Shown here: one piece after another, positions 1 to 9,649 of the stretch | How positions within the stretch are numbered: the stretch's first letter is position 1 | Layout: each line of letters opens with the position of its first letter | NCBI GenBank assembly: GCA_946887045.1 | Contig: CAMPKC010000003.1 | Span: 88,687-152,686, forward strand | Direction: 5' to 3' | DNA length: 64,000 bases | DNA from: an uncultured Sphingobacteriaceae bacterium | GTDB lineage: Bacteria; Bacteroidota; Bacteroidia; Sphingobacteriales; Sphingobacteriaceae | Translations under genes and position numbers: made by a program | The notes under the pieces: generated by a model | What the model saw: only the letters and a program-made list of their open reading frames with translations | What the model was told of the DNA's origin: nothing | Databases searched by the model: none

Positions 1-138
1 AATTGATAAACTCATTATCCTTGCCATTTCCTCTATAGAAGTCCGAAGCACTACTACGTTTTGAGTGATCGTTCTCAAATCGGATTATACAATAAAGAAG
101 GTTTCCCGGTAGTGTTTGTTAGAATAGATGGCATTTAA
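1..138 (+). pseudogene. possible 3' relic of a sialate O-acetylesterase-like gene
   Basis: A short reading frame ends at the TAA at 136-138. Its last residues include SDRSQIGLYNKEGFPVVF, which resembles the C-terminal end of SASA-type carbohydrate esterases (typically ...LYNKEGLPA.PFRTD). The frame is blocked by TGA and TAA at positions 4-9. A second frame at about 35-56 reads I-E-V-R-S, which would fit the residues expected just before it, so a frameshift near 45-58 is suspected. The gene body would lie outside the window. This rests on remembered family C-termini over about 25 residues, so it is weak. It could be a chance match. Confidence 0.28.
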
Positions 139-457
139 TGTGGTCGGGTTTGTGTAAAAAAAAGTCTAGTTAAGGCAATTGTTTGGAGAAATGAGTGTCT
201 AATTTTAGAAAATAATGAGCCGCCTTTTAATGATTAGCCACACTAAGATGAAACAGTGCAGCAACTTTCAAGGATTTTACTTGCTCAGAGAAACCTAACT
301 ATAACTAACAATTAGACCATGCTACAACTTTATCCAACGTAATTACGCAGCCCTTGCAGCCTGGGCTTTAAAAGGCCAGAAACTCACCCGTCAAAAATGA
401 ATATTCTGGCCTCGGCTTCAAATAAGCAATACTCATTCAAAAAACCAATGTAAATCT
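139..457. other. intergenic leader before the first SusC operon
   Basis: About 320 AT-rich bases without a credible gene. I see no clear TAnnTTTG -7 box, no strong terminator and no convincing operator. It must hold the promoter of the downstream SusC operon. Confidence 0.5.
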
Positions 458-3400
458 ATGACATTTTCGTTATTAAAGAGTAACGGCAGATATTATTTGC
501 AGTTAACTCTGTTAAGGAATTTAGTAAAAATTCTGAAATCCTCTGTATTACCCTTTCTGTTAGTGATCGGCTGTTCTAGCTTGTCAAACGCAGAGGGTAG
601 TAAGGCAATTAATCACTATTTCATTGAAGATATTACCATTAAAGGAGTTGTTAGAGACAAAGATGGCATCCTGCCCGGAGTATCTGTGGTTTTAAAAAAT
701 AACCCTAAAGTTGGCACCACAACCAATGATAAAGGTTTTTATACTATGAAGGCCCCGGCTAATGGTACTCTCATTTTTACCATGGTAGGCTACAAGCCAA
801 TGGAGGTTAGGATAGCAGGCGAGAGCACTATAAATGCGGTAATGGAACCCGTATCAAACCAGTTAAATGAAGTGGCAATTGTTGCTTTTGGTACCCAGAA
901 AAAATCCAGTATGGTGAGCTCTATTGAAACTATCAACCCTAAAGAGTTAAAAGTAGCTTCTAGTAACCTTACAACTGCATTGGCTGGTAAATTGGCAGGT
1001 GTAATTGCTTACCAAAGAAGTGGCGAGCCCGGGCAAGACAATGCCTCTTTTTTCATCAGGGGAGTAACCACCTTCGGGTACAAAAAAGACCCCCTTATTT
1101 TAATTGATGGTATTGAAGTTACTTCGACCGACCTGGCCAGGATGCAGCCTGATGATATCAGCAGTTTTTCAATTATGAAAGATGCAACTGCAACTTCCCT
1201 CTACGGGGCGAGGGGAGCAAACGGTGTAATATTGATAACCACTAAAGCAGGGGTTGAGGGTCCGGCAAAAATATCTATCAGATATGAAAACTCAGTTTCT
1301 TCCAATATCAGGAATATTGATTTTGTTGACCCGGTTCAGTATATGTTATTGGAAAACGAGTCGGTTTTAACTCGCAATCCCTTGGGATTGCTGCCTTATT
1401 CGCAGAATAAAATAGACCAGACGATTGCTGGCAGCAATTCAATGGTCTATCCAGCGGTTAACTGGATGGATATGTTAATAAGGGATTATACTACAAATCA
1501 GCGCTTTAATTTCAGTGCCAACGGTGGTGGTAAAATTGCAAGGTACTATATCGCCGGAACTATAAACGATGATAACGGGAATCTAAAAATAGACAAGCGG
1601 AATAATTTTAATACGAATATCAACCTTAAGTCTTATCAGCTCAGGTCGAACGTTAATGTTAATTTATCGAATACCACAGAAGGCATTGTCAGATTGTCCG
1701 GTTCATTTGACGATTACAATGGTCCGATCGATGGTGGAAAGGGAGTTTATAACAAGATTGTACGCTCAAATCCGGTATTATTTCCGGCTTTTTATCCGGC
1801 TTCAGCTATGCCAAATGTTAACCATATTTTGTTTGGTAACTCAGGTTCGGGTAGTAACTTTTCTCCCAACTATACCAATCCATATGCCGATATGGTGAAG
1901 GGATATAAGGATTATTCCCGCTCCACAATGAATGCGCAGTTCGAGCTTAAACAGAACTTTTCATTTATTACTCCGGGGCTTTCGGCACGCGGTATGTTCA
2001 ACACCTCGCGCTATGCTTATTTCGATGTTACCAGAAATTATAATCCTTTTTTTTATGCAGCAGCCGGAGCTAATAATCAGGCAGACAACTATGTTTTAAA
2101 TTTACTAAATGAAGGGTCCGCAACAGAGTATTTAAATTTCAACGAAGGCTCAAAGGATATCACCACTACCACTTACATGGAGGCGGCTGTTAATTACAAC
2201 AAAACCTTTGCTAAAAGACACGATGTTTCAGGTTTGTTAGTATACCAGAGGCGAGCACAGTTGCTTGCTAACCAGGGCACCCTCCAAAAGTCACTTCCTT
2301 ACCGCAACCAGGGAGTCTCCGGTAGGTTTACTTATGGTTTTGATAACCGATACCTGGCTGAATTAAATTTCGGATACAACGGCTCTGAGCGCTTTTACAA
2401 ATCCCAGCGATATGGCTTGTTCCCAGCTGCTGGCTTGGGCTGGTATGTTTCTAACGAAAAGTTCTGGGATGGCTTAAGGAACACAATCGGTAAATTAAAG
2501 TTGAAAGCTACCTATGGGCTGGTTGGAAACGATGCCATTGGAAGTGCAGATGACCGCTTCTTTTACCTTTCGGAAGTGAACATGAACGACTGGAGCAAGG
2601 GATTCGCTTTTGGCGAGAATTTCAACTATGCGAAAAGCGGAATCACCGTTAACCGATACGATAACGTTAATATTACCTGGGAAAAAGCAAGGAAATTTAA
2701 CACAGGGATAGAGCTTAACCTTTTTAACTCATTAGAGCTTCAGGTTGACTATTTTACCGAACACCGGAAAAACATCTTAATGGACAGGGCTGCCATTCCC
2801 ACAACAATGGGCTTGTCTGCAAACGTTAGGGCCAATGTTGGAGAAGCCAAAGCACAGGGTATTGATATCTCATCAGATTACACTAAGAACTTTGCAAATT
2901 CTTCCTGGTTAAAAGTTCATGGCAATTTTACGTACGCACAAAGTGAATTTCTAAAATATGAAGAGCCCGAATATAATGAGAAATATAAGCTGCACCCAGG
3001 AAACTCCCTGAATCAGGTTTATGGATTGATTGCTGAAAGGCTTTTCGTTGATGATGAAGAAGTAGCCAATTCTCCCAAACAAAATTTCGGAGAATATAGA
3101 GGTGGAGATATTAAATACAGGGACGTAAACGGAGATGGCCAGATAACAAACCTGGATCAGGTACCGTTAGGGCTTCCTACCGTTCCTGAAATTATCTATG
3201 GATTTGGTTTTTCTTATGGAATCAAGAACTTTGATATTTCAGCTTTTTGCCAGGGTTCTGCCCGTTCTTCCTTTTGGATAAATGCCACTTCAACGGCCCC
3301 CTTTGTTAACAGTACCGCAATGCTGCAAGCCTATGCCGACAACTACTGGTCTGAAGAAAACCGTAATCTTTATGCTTTATGGCCCAGGTTAAGCAACACC

Positions 3401-3661
3401 ATTAATACCAACAATACCCAAAGCAATTCCTGGTTTATGCGCAACGGAGCGTTCCTAAGGCTTAAAACTGTTGAGCTGGGCTATTCGCTGCCTAAAAAGC
3501 TTGTTAGCAGATGGCATGGAAATAATGCAAGGCTGTATGTGAGCGGAATTAATCTGGCTACACTAAGCGGATTTAAACTTTGGGACATAGAAATGGGTGG
3601 CGATGGTCTTGGGTATCCTGTTCAAAGGGTTTTTAACATGGGAGTACAGATTGGCTTCTAA
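458..3661 (+). CDS. SusC-family TonB-dependent outer-membrane transporter
   Basis: A 1067-residue SusC/RagA-type receptor that would import oligosaccharides across the outer membrane, powered by TonB. After an N-terminal hydrophobic segment (about residues 28-45) comes a carboxypeptidase-regulatory-like beta domain (about 60-135, IKGVVRDKDGILPGVSVVLK). Next is the SusC signature N-E-V-A-I-V-A-F-G-T-Q-K-K (about 137-149), then a plug domain with ILIDGIEV and SLYGARGANGVILITTK, and a long beta-barrel. There is no N-terminal STN domain, so transport is not obviously tied to a FecR/sigma cascade. The exact start is uncertain because the N-terminus is longer than a usual signal peptide. The SusD partner follows directly. 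No glycoside hydrolase is seen in the operon, so the substrate cannot be told. Confidence 0.93.
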   Translation: MTFSLLKSNGRYYLQLTLLRNLVKILKSSVLPFLLVIGCSSLSNAEGSKAINHYFIEDITIKGVVRDKDGILPGVSVVLKNNPKVGTTTNDKGFYTMKAPANGTLIFTMVGYKPMEVRIAGESTINAVMEPVSNQLNEVAIVAFGTQKKSSMVSSIETINPKELKVASSNLTTALAGKLAGVIAYQRSGEPGQDNASFFIRGVTTFGYKKDPLILIDGIEVTSTDLARMQPDDISSFSIMKDATATSLYGARGANGVILITTKAGVEGPAKISIRYENSVSSNIRNIDFVDPVQYMLLENESVLTRNPLGLLPYSQNKIDQTIAGSNSMVYPAVNWMDMLIRDYTTNQRFNFSANGGGKIARYYIAGTINDDNGNLKIDKRNNFNTNINLKSYQLRSNVNVNLSNTTEGIVRLSGSFDDYNGPIDGGKGVYNKIVRSNPVLFPAFYPASAMPNVNHILFGNSGSGSNFSPNYTNPYADMVKGYKDYSRSTMNAQFELKQNFSFITPGLSARGMFNTSRYAYFDVTRNYNPFFYAAAGANNQADNYVLNLLNEGSATEYLNFNEGSKDITTTTYMEAAVNYNKTFAKRHDVSGLLVYQRRAQLLANQGTLQKSLPYRNQGVSGRFTYGFDNRYLAELNFGYNGSERFYKSQRYGLFPAAGLGWYVSNEKFWDGLRNTIGKLKLKATYGLVGNDAIGSADDRFFYLSEVNMNDWSKGFAFGENFNYAKSGITVNRYDNVNITWEKARKFNTGIELNLFNSLELQVDYFTEHRKNILMDRAAIPTTMGLSANVRANVGEAKAQGIDISSDYTKNFANSSWLKVHGNFTYAQSEFLKYEEPEYNEKYKLHPGNSLNQVYGLIAERLFVDDEEVANSPKQNFGEYRGGDIKYRDVNGDGQITNLDQVPLGLPTVPEIIYGFGFSYGIKNFDISAFCQGSARSSFWINATSTAPFVNSTAMLQAYADNYWSEENRNLYALWPRLSNTINTNNTQSNSWFMRNGAFLRLKTVELGYSLPKKLVSRWHGNNARLYVSGINLATLSGFKLWDIEMGGDGLGYPVQRVFNMGVQIGF

Positions 3662-3722
3662 AATCAGAGAAATTAACCCTGTAAAGGAATGTTTTACAGA
3701 ATCCAAATCAAAAAATAATTAC

Positions 3723-5624
3723 ATGGCAATTCGAAATATCAAAATACAAATTCTGGTTCTGTGCATGGCTATCATGTCATCTTGTAAGAACGATTTTTTA
3801 GATGTGGTGCCTGATAATGTGGCAACAATCGACAATGCTTTCACGAACCGTATAGAGGCAGAAAAATTTCTGTTCACCTGTTACTCATATCTTCCAAATG
3901 AGAGTGACATCTATGTTAATCCGGCTATTTTGGCTGGAGACGAATTTTGGACATACTGGCCTATTACTTCGCTAAGCCGTCTTCCGGTAGATCCGCAACA
4001 AATTGCACGAGGAAACCAGAACATCGTTGATCCTTTCTTAAATTATTGGGATGGAAACCGCGGAGGTCAGCCGTTGTTCAGGGCACTGCGTGACTGTAAT
4101 ATTTTTCTCGACAATGTCGATAAAGTGGTTGACCTCGATCCGGTAATGAAAACGAGATGGATTGGAGAAGTACAGTTTTTAAAGGCGTACTACCATTTTT
4201 ATCTTCTAAGGATGTATGGACCGATACATGTTATTGATAAAAATATTCCCATTTCGGCTTCAACCGAAGAAGTACGGGTTAGACGGGACCCTGTTGACAA
4301 GGTGGTTAATTATATAGTTGCATTATTAGATTCTGCAGCTACTAATCTTCCATCAAAAATAGCCAACCGTTCTTCAGAGCTTGGGCATGCAACTAAGCCC
4401 GCCGCGCTGTCTCTCAAAGCTAAGACTCTGGTTATGGCTGCCAGCCCTTTATTTAATGGCAATTCAGATTATGGACAGTTGAAGAATGCAGACGGCTCGC
4501 AGCTTTTCAACACACAGTACGATGCTGAAAAATGGGTACAGGCCGCAAAGGCCTGCAAGGAAGCGATTACAGAATGCGAAACGGCCGGATTAAAGCTTTA
4601 TGAATTCAACAGCAGCCTGGTAAACATTCCGGATACACTCAAAAGACAAATGACTATCCGCAATAGCGTGACCGAGCCATGGAACGCTGAACTGATTTGG
4701 GGATATAGCAACTCGCAGCTGGGTAGAATTCAGACACAGGCAATGCCAAGGCTTGATCCAGGCAGAACCACCAACGAATCTGCGCTGGGACAACTGGCCC
4801 CCACCTTGAAAATGGCTGAACTGTTTTATACCGAAAACGGAGTGCCCATCACAGAGGATAAAGAATGGGATTATGCAGAAAGGTACAGTCTTAAAAAAGC
4901 TGAAGGGAATGATAAAAACTATATTCTAAACGGCTATACTACCGCATACCTGCATTTTAACAGGGAAGCACGGTTTTATGCAGACATGGCATTTGATGGC
5001 TCTATATGGTATATGCAGAACCGGACCTGGGATGTAAAAGCAAAACTAGGACAGGCGCAATCCAGAAAGTCAGCTTTTGGATACTCAATTACAGGCTACT
5101 TTACAAAAAAACTTGTTAACTGGAAGTTTGTGATTCAGGATGGACAGGCATACACTACAGAACTCTATCCCTGGCCTATGATTCGCCTCGCTGATTTATA
5201 CCTGTTATATGCGGAGGCATTGAATGAATCAGGCAAGCCTTACGCTGAGGCGTTGGAATATCTAAATAAAGTTAGAAGCAGATCCGGTCTTCCAACAGTG
5301 GAAAATTCATGGACAAACTTCTCTACAAATCCTACAAAATTCACTACCAAAGAGGGCCTGAGAGAAATTATTCATCGGGAGAGAGCGATCGAACTGGCAT
5401 TTGAAGGTCAACGTTTTTGGGATTTGCGCAGATGGAAAGAAGCTTCGGCTGCCTTGAACGCCTCGGTAGCAGGCTGGGATATCGAGCAGGCTGAGGAAGC
5501 TGCCTATTACAGACCGAAATTGCTTTATAGTCAGAAGTTCATCGCCCCCAGAGATTATTTCTGGCCAATAAGGGAGCACGATATTATCGTTAACCCGAAC
5601 ATACTTCAAAACCAAGGATGGTAA
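3723..5624 (+). CDS. SusD-family surface glycan-binding lipoprotein
   Basis: A 633-residue RagB/SusD protein that caps the upstream SusC and binds the glycan at the cell surface. I chose the ATG at 3723 because it gives a clean lipoprotein signal peptide, MAIRNIKIQILVLCMAIMSSC, with the lipobox cysteine followed by KNDFLD, the usual SusD start. An in-frame start further upstream would run into the SusC gene. Conserved SusD elements are a TPR-like N-terminal part (WIGEVQFLKAYYHFYLLRMYG), the R-L-A-D-L-Y-L-L-Y-A-E-A-L-N motif, and a C-terminal RERAIELAFEGQRFWDLRRW block. It is longer than many SusD proteins. It starts 61 bases after the SusC stop, in the same operon. Confidence 0.93.
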   Translation: MAIRNIKIQILVLCMAIMSSCKNDFLDVVPDNVATIDNAFTNRIEAEKFLFTCYSYLPNESDIYVNPAILAGDEFWTYWPITSLSRLPVDPQQIARGNQNIVDPFLNYWDGNRGGQPLFRALRDCNIFLDNVDKVVDLDPVMKTRWIGEVQFLKAYYHFYLLRMYGPIHVIDKNIPISASTEEVRVRRDPVDKVVNYIVALLDSAATNLPSKIANRSSELGHATKPAALSLKAKTLVMAASPLFNGNSDYGQLKNADGSQLFNTQYDAEKWVQAAKACKEAITECETAGLKLYEFNSSLVNIPDTLKRQMTIRNSVTEPWNAELIWGYSNSQLGRIQTQAMPRLDPGRTTNESALGQLAPTLKMAELFYTENGVPITEDKEWDYAERYSLKKAEGNDKNYILNGYTTAYLHFNREARFYADMAFDGSIWYMQNRTWDVKAKLGQAQSRKSAFGYSITGYFTKKLVNWKFVIQDGQAYTTELYPWPMIRLADLYLLYAEALNESGKPYAEALEYLNKVRSRSGLPTVENSWTNFSTNPTKFTTKEGLREIIHRERAIELAFEGQRFWDLRRWKEASAALNASVAGWDIEQAEEAAYYRPKLLYSQKFIAPRDYFWPIREHDIIVNPNILQNQGW

Positions 5625-5640
5625 TTTAAAACTTAAAGAA

Positions 5641-6819
5641 ATGAAAAGAAATGTATTTTTTGTTTTATTCATACTTATTGCCATTGCATTCAGCAATTGC
5701 AAAGAAGATGAACTGAAGGCTATTGAAAGCGACAAGTCTGCTCCCGGTACTATTGCAAACCCGGTAGTTGAAAGCCAGGCCGGGGCGGTTAAAATAGCTT
5801 ATTCCTTACCAACGGATAAGGACCTTTTATACGTCGTTGCCGAGTATACAAACAAGTATGGGAAGTTAATCCAGAGCAAAGCTTCATCTTATACGAGTAC
5901 GTTAATTGTTAATGGTTTTGCTGATACTTCCGTGTATAATGTCAACCTGTATGCTGTAGATCGTAGTGAAAACAGATCGGCGCCTGTAGTTGTCCAGGTG
6001 AAGCCTCTGGAACCCCCAATTCTGGGAATTTACAAAAACATGCGTCTTGCAGAAGATTTTGGCGGCATTAATATACAGTTTGATAATCCAACGGAGGCTG
6101 AAGTCGCTGTCGTTATTTGCTTCAAGGATTCAACCGGTAATATGAACCTTAAAGAGACATATTACACCAAACAAAAGAATGTCAACTTTGCATCACGTGG
6201 ATTTGAATCGAAAGAAACGGTTTTTGGGGTATATATCAGGGACCGGTGGAGTAACCGGACTGACACCCTGAAGAAAGCATTAACCCCTATCTATGAAAAA
6301 TTATTGGACAGAACCAAATTCAGAACCGTGTCATTGCCCACTGATGCGCCAACCGGATGGGGACTGTCCATGCCGGGAATGTGGGATGGCAAGATTACCG
6401 CCGAAGGTAACATGTGGCATTCGGCGGATGTAGGAATGCCAATGCATATCACCTTTGATTTAGGTGTTACCGCAAAATTAAGCCGTTTTACACTTTGGCA
6501 AAGGCAAGGGGTTTGGATCTACAATCATGGCAATCCGAAGAGATACGAAATTTGGGGTTCAACTAATCCTCCTTCAAATGGAAGTTGGGATAATTGGGTA
6601 ATGCTTAAATCCTGCATCTCTGTTAAGCCTTCAGGGTCGCCTTCAGGGTCTAATATGAATGAAGATGTACAGGCAGCTGCTAGAGGAGAAGAATTTACGG
6701 TTCCGCTGGATGCACCAAAAGTGCGGTATATACGAGTGAGAATTTTGGAAGCCTGGGTTGGAGCCGGAGGATTGGCCGCTCATATTTCGGAGATGAATTT
6801 TCATGGCAACGATCAGTAG
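5641..6819 (+). CDS. DUF4959/DUF5000-type surface lipoprotein
   Basis: A 392-residue lipoprotein beginning MKRNVFFVLFILIAIAFSNC, with the cysteine at residue 20 as acyl site. The order of parts fits the DUF4959 - DUF5126 - DUF5000 family often encoded right after SusCD pairs. These are Ig-like beta domains (about residues 35-120 and 120-215) and a discoidin-like C-terminal domain (about 225-390: WHSADVGMPMHITFDLG, then LSRFTLWQRQ and YIRVRI). Proteins of this type are thought to be surface glycan-binding proteins. It starts 16 bases after the SusD stop. The ligand is unknown. The family assignment is from remembered architecture. Confidence 0.75.
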   Translation: MKRNVFFVLFILIAIAFSNCKEDELKAIESDKSAPGTIANPVVESQAGAVKIAYSLPTDKDLLYVVAEYTNKYGKLIQSKASSYTSTLIVNGFADTSVYNVNLYAVDRSENRSAPVVVQVKPLEPPILGIYKNMRLAEDFGGINIQFDNPTEAEVAVVICFKDSTGNMNLKETYYTKQKNVNFASRGFESKETVFGVYIRDRWSNRTDTLKKALTPIYEKLLDRTKFRTVSLPTDAPTGWGLSMPGMWDGKITAEGNMWHSADVGMPMHITFDLGVTAKLSRFTLWQRQGVWIYNHGNPKRYEIWGSTNPPSNGSWDNWVMLKSCISVKPSGSPSGSNMNEDVQAAARGEEFTVPLDAPKVRYIRVRILEAWVGAGGLAAHISEMNFHGNDQ

Positions 6820-6921
6820 TTGTAAAATGAAATTCAATCCTTTCTTTCTATTTAAACAAATAACTCAATGGAAAACTATCAAGTATGTACTTGATTGCCA
6901 CTTAAAGACAAATTAATTCGG

Positions 6922-8109
6922 ATGAAAACTTTGAAATATGTATATATAGTCATCTTACTGGCAGCTTTTTTTTCAAGCTGTTCTAAGATGGACGAATACA
7001 AGAAATTTACTAATGGTAAAGAAATCCTTTATATGCCAAAAGCAGATTCTGTCAAGCTTTACCCTGGCAGGAATAGGGTGAAGTTAAGCTGGAGATTAAT
7101 TGCAGACCCTAAAATCGTTAAAACAAAGATATATTGGAATAACCGGACTAAATATTTAGATGTTCCTGTAAATACTAACGTTTCTGGCGCAAGGGTGTTT
7201 TCGGTAATAGTTCCTAACCTGGAAGAAGGCAACTATAATTTTGAGTTGTTTAATTTTGATATGGATGGCAATTCTTCAATTGCATCTCTGGTGTCAGGCT
7301 CCGTTTATGGCAATGTTTATGAAAATGCATTGCTTAGCCGCGTGTTAAAAATGTTACGTCTGGAACAAGATGGTTCAAGTTCAATAGGTTGGCTTAGTTC
7401 GGAAAGTAGCTCTGTCGGAGTAGAGTTAAGCTATTTGAATAAATCGGGACTTGCCAGGAAATTTACGATACCTGCAGAGGGTAATACTACCCTGTTGCCC
7501 GATTATGACTACAGTCAACCTTTGAGCTATCGAACTATTTTTTTACCTGATAGCAATGCTATAGATACATTCTATTCTGCCATCAAATTGCAAGCTATTA
7601 ATGAGATAGCTTTGAAGAATGCTGGTTCACCCTTTAAGAGCGTAAATGTTCCGGTAAGATGGGGGATTTTACAAGATTGGATAACTACAGATCCTGTAAA
7701 AAACCAGTCTGGGCTGGGTGGCTTCGACAATAACAATACAGCCGGCGCTGGCTTCCTTTCTTTTGAATATTGGGGAAGTAATGCTGCAATAAACAACGGT
7801 AAGATTTTTCAGACTTTAATTTTAGATCCGGGTTCTTACCGTTTTGTAAGTTCCGTTTCGAATCTACATGGAACATGCGAGGCCACATATGCAAGCGTGG
7901 CTTTGGGAAACTCGCTTCCCGATGTTAATGCTATTTCCGGCTCTTTAGGCTCTTATAGGCTGACAAATAATTCTCTCAACGGCAAAGATATAACTGTCTC
8001 TTTTGTGTTAACAGAAAGAAAAGAGGTCGCGCTGGGATTTGTTGCTACAATGTCCACGAATAGAAATACCAGTCTTAGGATAAGTAAGGTAAGGCTTTTT
8101 AAGGATTAG
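6922..8109 (+). CDS. DUF4998-like surface lipoprotein
   Basis: A 395-residue lipoprotein. I use the ATG at 6922, giving MKTLKYVYIVILLAAFFSSC with a lipobox cysteine; an in-frame start 27 bases upstream would add a polar extension before the signal peptide. The N-terminal half (YKKFTNGKEILYMPKADSVK, then GRNRVKLSW and YNFELFNFDMDGNSS) is typical of DUF4998, a two-fibronectin-like-repeat domain often found after a DUF5000 gene. The C-terminal half is a beta-rich domain (about 250-395) that I do not recognise with certainty. It is the last gene of the first SusCD operon and is followed by a strong terminator. It is probably a surface glycan-binding accessory. Confidence 0.7.
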   Translation: MKTLKYVYIVILLAAFFSSCSKMDEYKKFTNGKEILYMPKADSVKLYPGRNRVKLSWRLIADPKIVKTKIYWNNRTKYLDVPVNTNVSGARVFSVIVPNLEEGNYNFELFNFDMDGNSSIASLVSGSVYGNVYENALLSRVLKMLRLEQDGSSSIGWLSSESSSVGVELSYLNKSGLARKFTIPAEGNTTLLPDYDYSQPLSYRTIFLPDSNAIDTFYSAIKLQAINEIALKNAGSPFKSVNVPVRWGILQDWITTDPVKNQSGLGGFDNNNTAGAGFLSFEYWGSNAAINNGKIFQTLILDPGSYRFVSSVSNLHGTCEATYASVALGNSLPDVNAISGSLGSYRLTNNSLNGKDITVSFVLTERKEVALGFVATMSTNRNTSLRISKVRLFKD

Positions 8110-8152
8110 CACCCGTAAGCACTACACATTCATGAAAATGAGAATACTTTGT

Positions 8153-8185
8153 AAGGAGGCTACTTTAAAGAGGTAGTCTCCTTTT
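8153..8185 (+). terminator. terminator between the first SusCD operon and the araC-type gene
   Basis: The stem AAGGAGGCTAC (8153-8163) pairs with GTAGTCTCCTT (8173-8183) with one G-T wobble and a 9-base loop, followed by T residues. It lies 43 bases past the last operon stop and could serve both convergent units. Confidence 0.8.
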
Positions 8186-8406
8186 CAATTAAAGCAGAAG
8201 ATTTTTGACGACAATTCGTATACATTTCAGCAGTAACAGGAATGATGCCCAATAATAAAGGATTATTCAGAGAGAAGAAGGATTGAGTCTTTTTTAAGAT
8301 AGTAGGACAGCTAAAATAAACCTGACATGTTTCCTTTCAGGTATGCTCCTTCTATGAACTTATATCAATTTGCAAACGGTCTTAGCGAGTTTTAAGGGCA
8401 AATCCT

Positions 8407-9348
8407 TTAAACGGTATTAATATTCTGGTTTTTCCTTTTATACTCACTTGGTGTCATACCTATAAGCTTTTTAAAAATCTTCGAAAAATAAGGCAGGTGC
8501 TCAAAGCCTATTTCTTTTGCGATATCACTGTAAGGCATGTTGGTTGTTGTGATTAGGTACTGTGCCCTTTCAATACGCTTGTCATTGATATAAGATAAAG
8601 GCCGATCGCCTGTGTATTGACAAAATAATCTCGAGAAATAGTCAGGATGGTGGTTCGCCCTTTCTGCTAAGAAAGCAACAGTAAGATTCTGTTGAAGGTT
8701 AAGCTGAATGTAACTAATTGCATCTAAAATTTTTGAAGAAATTGAGCAGAGTTTATTTTGCTTAAAAGTTTCTGAGGTGAGGAATCTTGATGTTAATTGC
8801 AAAATAATACCCTGGCTTTCCATAAAAGAAGACATGCTTTGCATGTTATTTAACTCTTGGTATTCTTTATAATATGCGTTTTTCTCATAAACTCTTGGAT
8901 TGTAAGACCGGTTAATACCTCTGCCTGGATTGATAGTAAGTAATCTCTTGAAGTTTTCAACATCCAGTGAACTTGCCTTTAATTTCATCAGTGTTCGGTT
9001 ATTATAGAATAAGGAGATACCGTCTGACGAGTCTTCAAAAAACTGTACAAAGTATTGGCTTAAAAAACTAGAACAGTGTAAATTACATAAAGTAAAGCTG
9101 GGGATAAGATATATATAACCCGCTTCGAGCTTTACCGTGTTTTCCAGGTGTGATATAAATCCTTCGCCTTCATCTATCAGGTATAAGCGATAATAAGGAC
9201 TAATTACGTTGGTATAGTTCCATTTGTTGTCTAGTTTAACACGGTCAACGTGTAATAATGAAAAAGAGTGTTTTAAAATTCTTCGGCTCATGAACTGGTT
9301 CTTGACAAAGATTGAGGAGTTCTGTAAGATACCCTGCATTCGTTTCAC
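8407..9348 (-). CDS. AraC-family transcriptional regulator
   Basis: A 313-residue regulator with an N-terminal cupin-like sensing domain (about residues 40-190) and a C-terminal AraC double helix-turn-helix (about 210-308). The second helix-turn-helix shows the usual pattern YSDIAKEIGFEHLPYFSKIFKK followed within a few residues by G-M-T-P-S-E-Y-K-R. It is convergent with the first SusCD operon and lies downstream of the second SusCD pair, so either could be its target. The AraC type suggests a sugar ligand, but none can be named. The start is uncertain by a few residues; the ATG of MKRMQG is used, with a second Met three residues later. Confidence 0.88.
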   Translation of the reverse strand: MKRMQGILQNSSIFVKNQFMSRRILKHSFSLLHVDRVKLDNKWNYTNVISPYYRLYLIDEGEGFISHLENTVKLEAGYIYLIPSFTLCNLHCSSFLSQYFVQFFEDSSDGISLFYNNRTLMKLKASSLDVENFKRLLTINPGRGINRSYNPRVYEKNAYYKEYQELNNMQSMSSFMESQGIILQLTSRFLTSETFKQNKLCSISSKILDAISYIQLNLQQNLTVAFLAERANHHPDYFSRLFCQYTGDRPLSYINDKRIERAQYLITTTNMPYSDIAKEIGFEHLPYFSKIFKKLIGMTPSEYKRKNQNINTV

Positions 9349-9649
9349 AAAAACCTCATTCGCTTTTGTAAGGAATCTGGGTTAAGCCAGTCTCTGAATG
9401 GGGAAATAAATTCAAAAGGGCAATTGGCTTCTTTGCAGCATCAGATAATTCACGAAGAGTCTCGCCACCATTCAAGCGTTGGTTCCTAAAAAACTTTCTT
9501 GTAGTATTAATTGTGTAATTGTAATAAGTAAATAAAGAAATTAACGGCGCTTGTTCTTATATAAGAAATAATGGGAGACCGCATATCTCTACACCAGTCA
9601 TCCCATTATCTTTTTGATATGCTTATGTATAAGCTAGCTTATTATAAGG
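9349..9649. other. intergenic region between SusD and araC-type genes
   Basis: About 300 bases without a gene. It holds the terminator-like hairpin of the second SusCD operon (9568-9609), next to a perfect 14-bp palindrome TTCTTATATAAGAA (9554-9567). It must also carry the promoter of the araC-type gene. I see no clear -7 box. Confidence 0.5.
9568..9609 (-). terminator. terminator-like hairpin after the second SusD
   Basis: Perfect 9-bp arms ATAATGGGA (9568-9576) and TCCCATTAT (9601-9609). It lies 41 bases beyond the SusD stop on the - strand, and the - strand then runs into a T-rich stretch (TTTCTTATA). Confidence 0.65.

Noticed and set aside
9554..9567. Perfect palindrome TTCTTATATAAGAA as an operator
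   Set aside because: It is pure AT-rich symmetry next to a terminator hairpin, with no second copy seen near another promoter.
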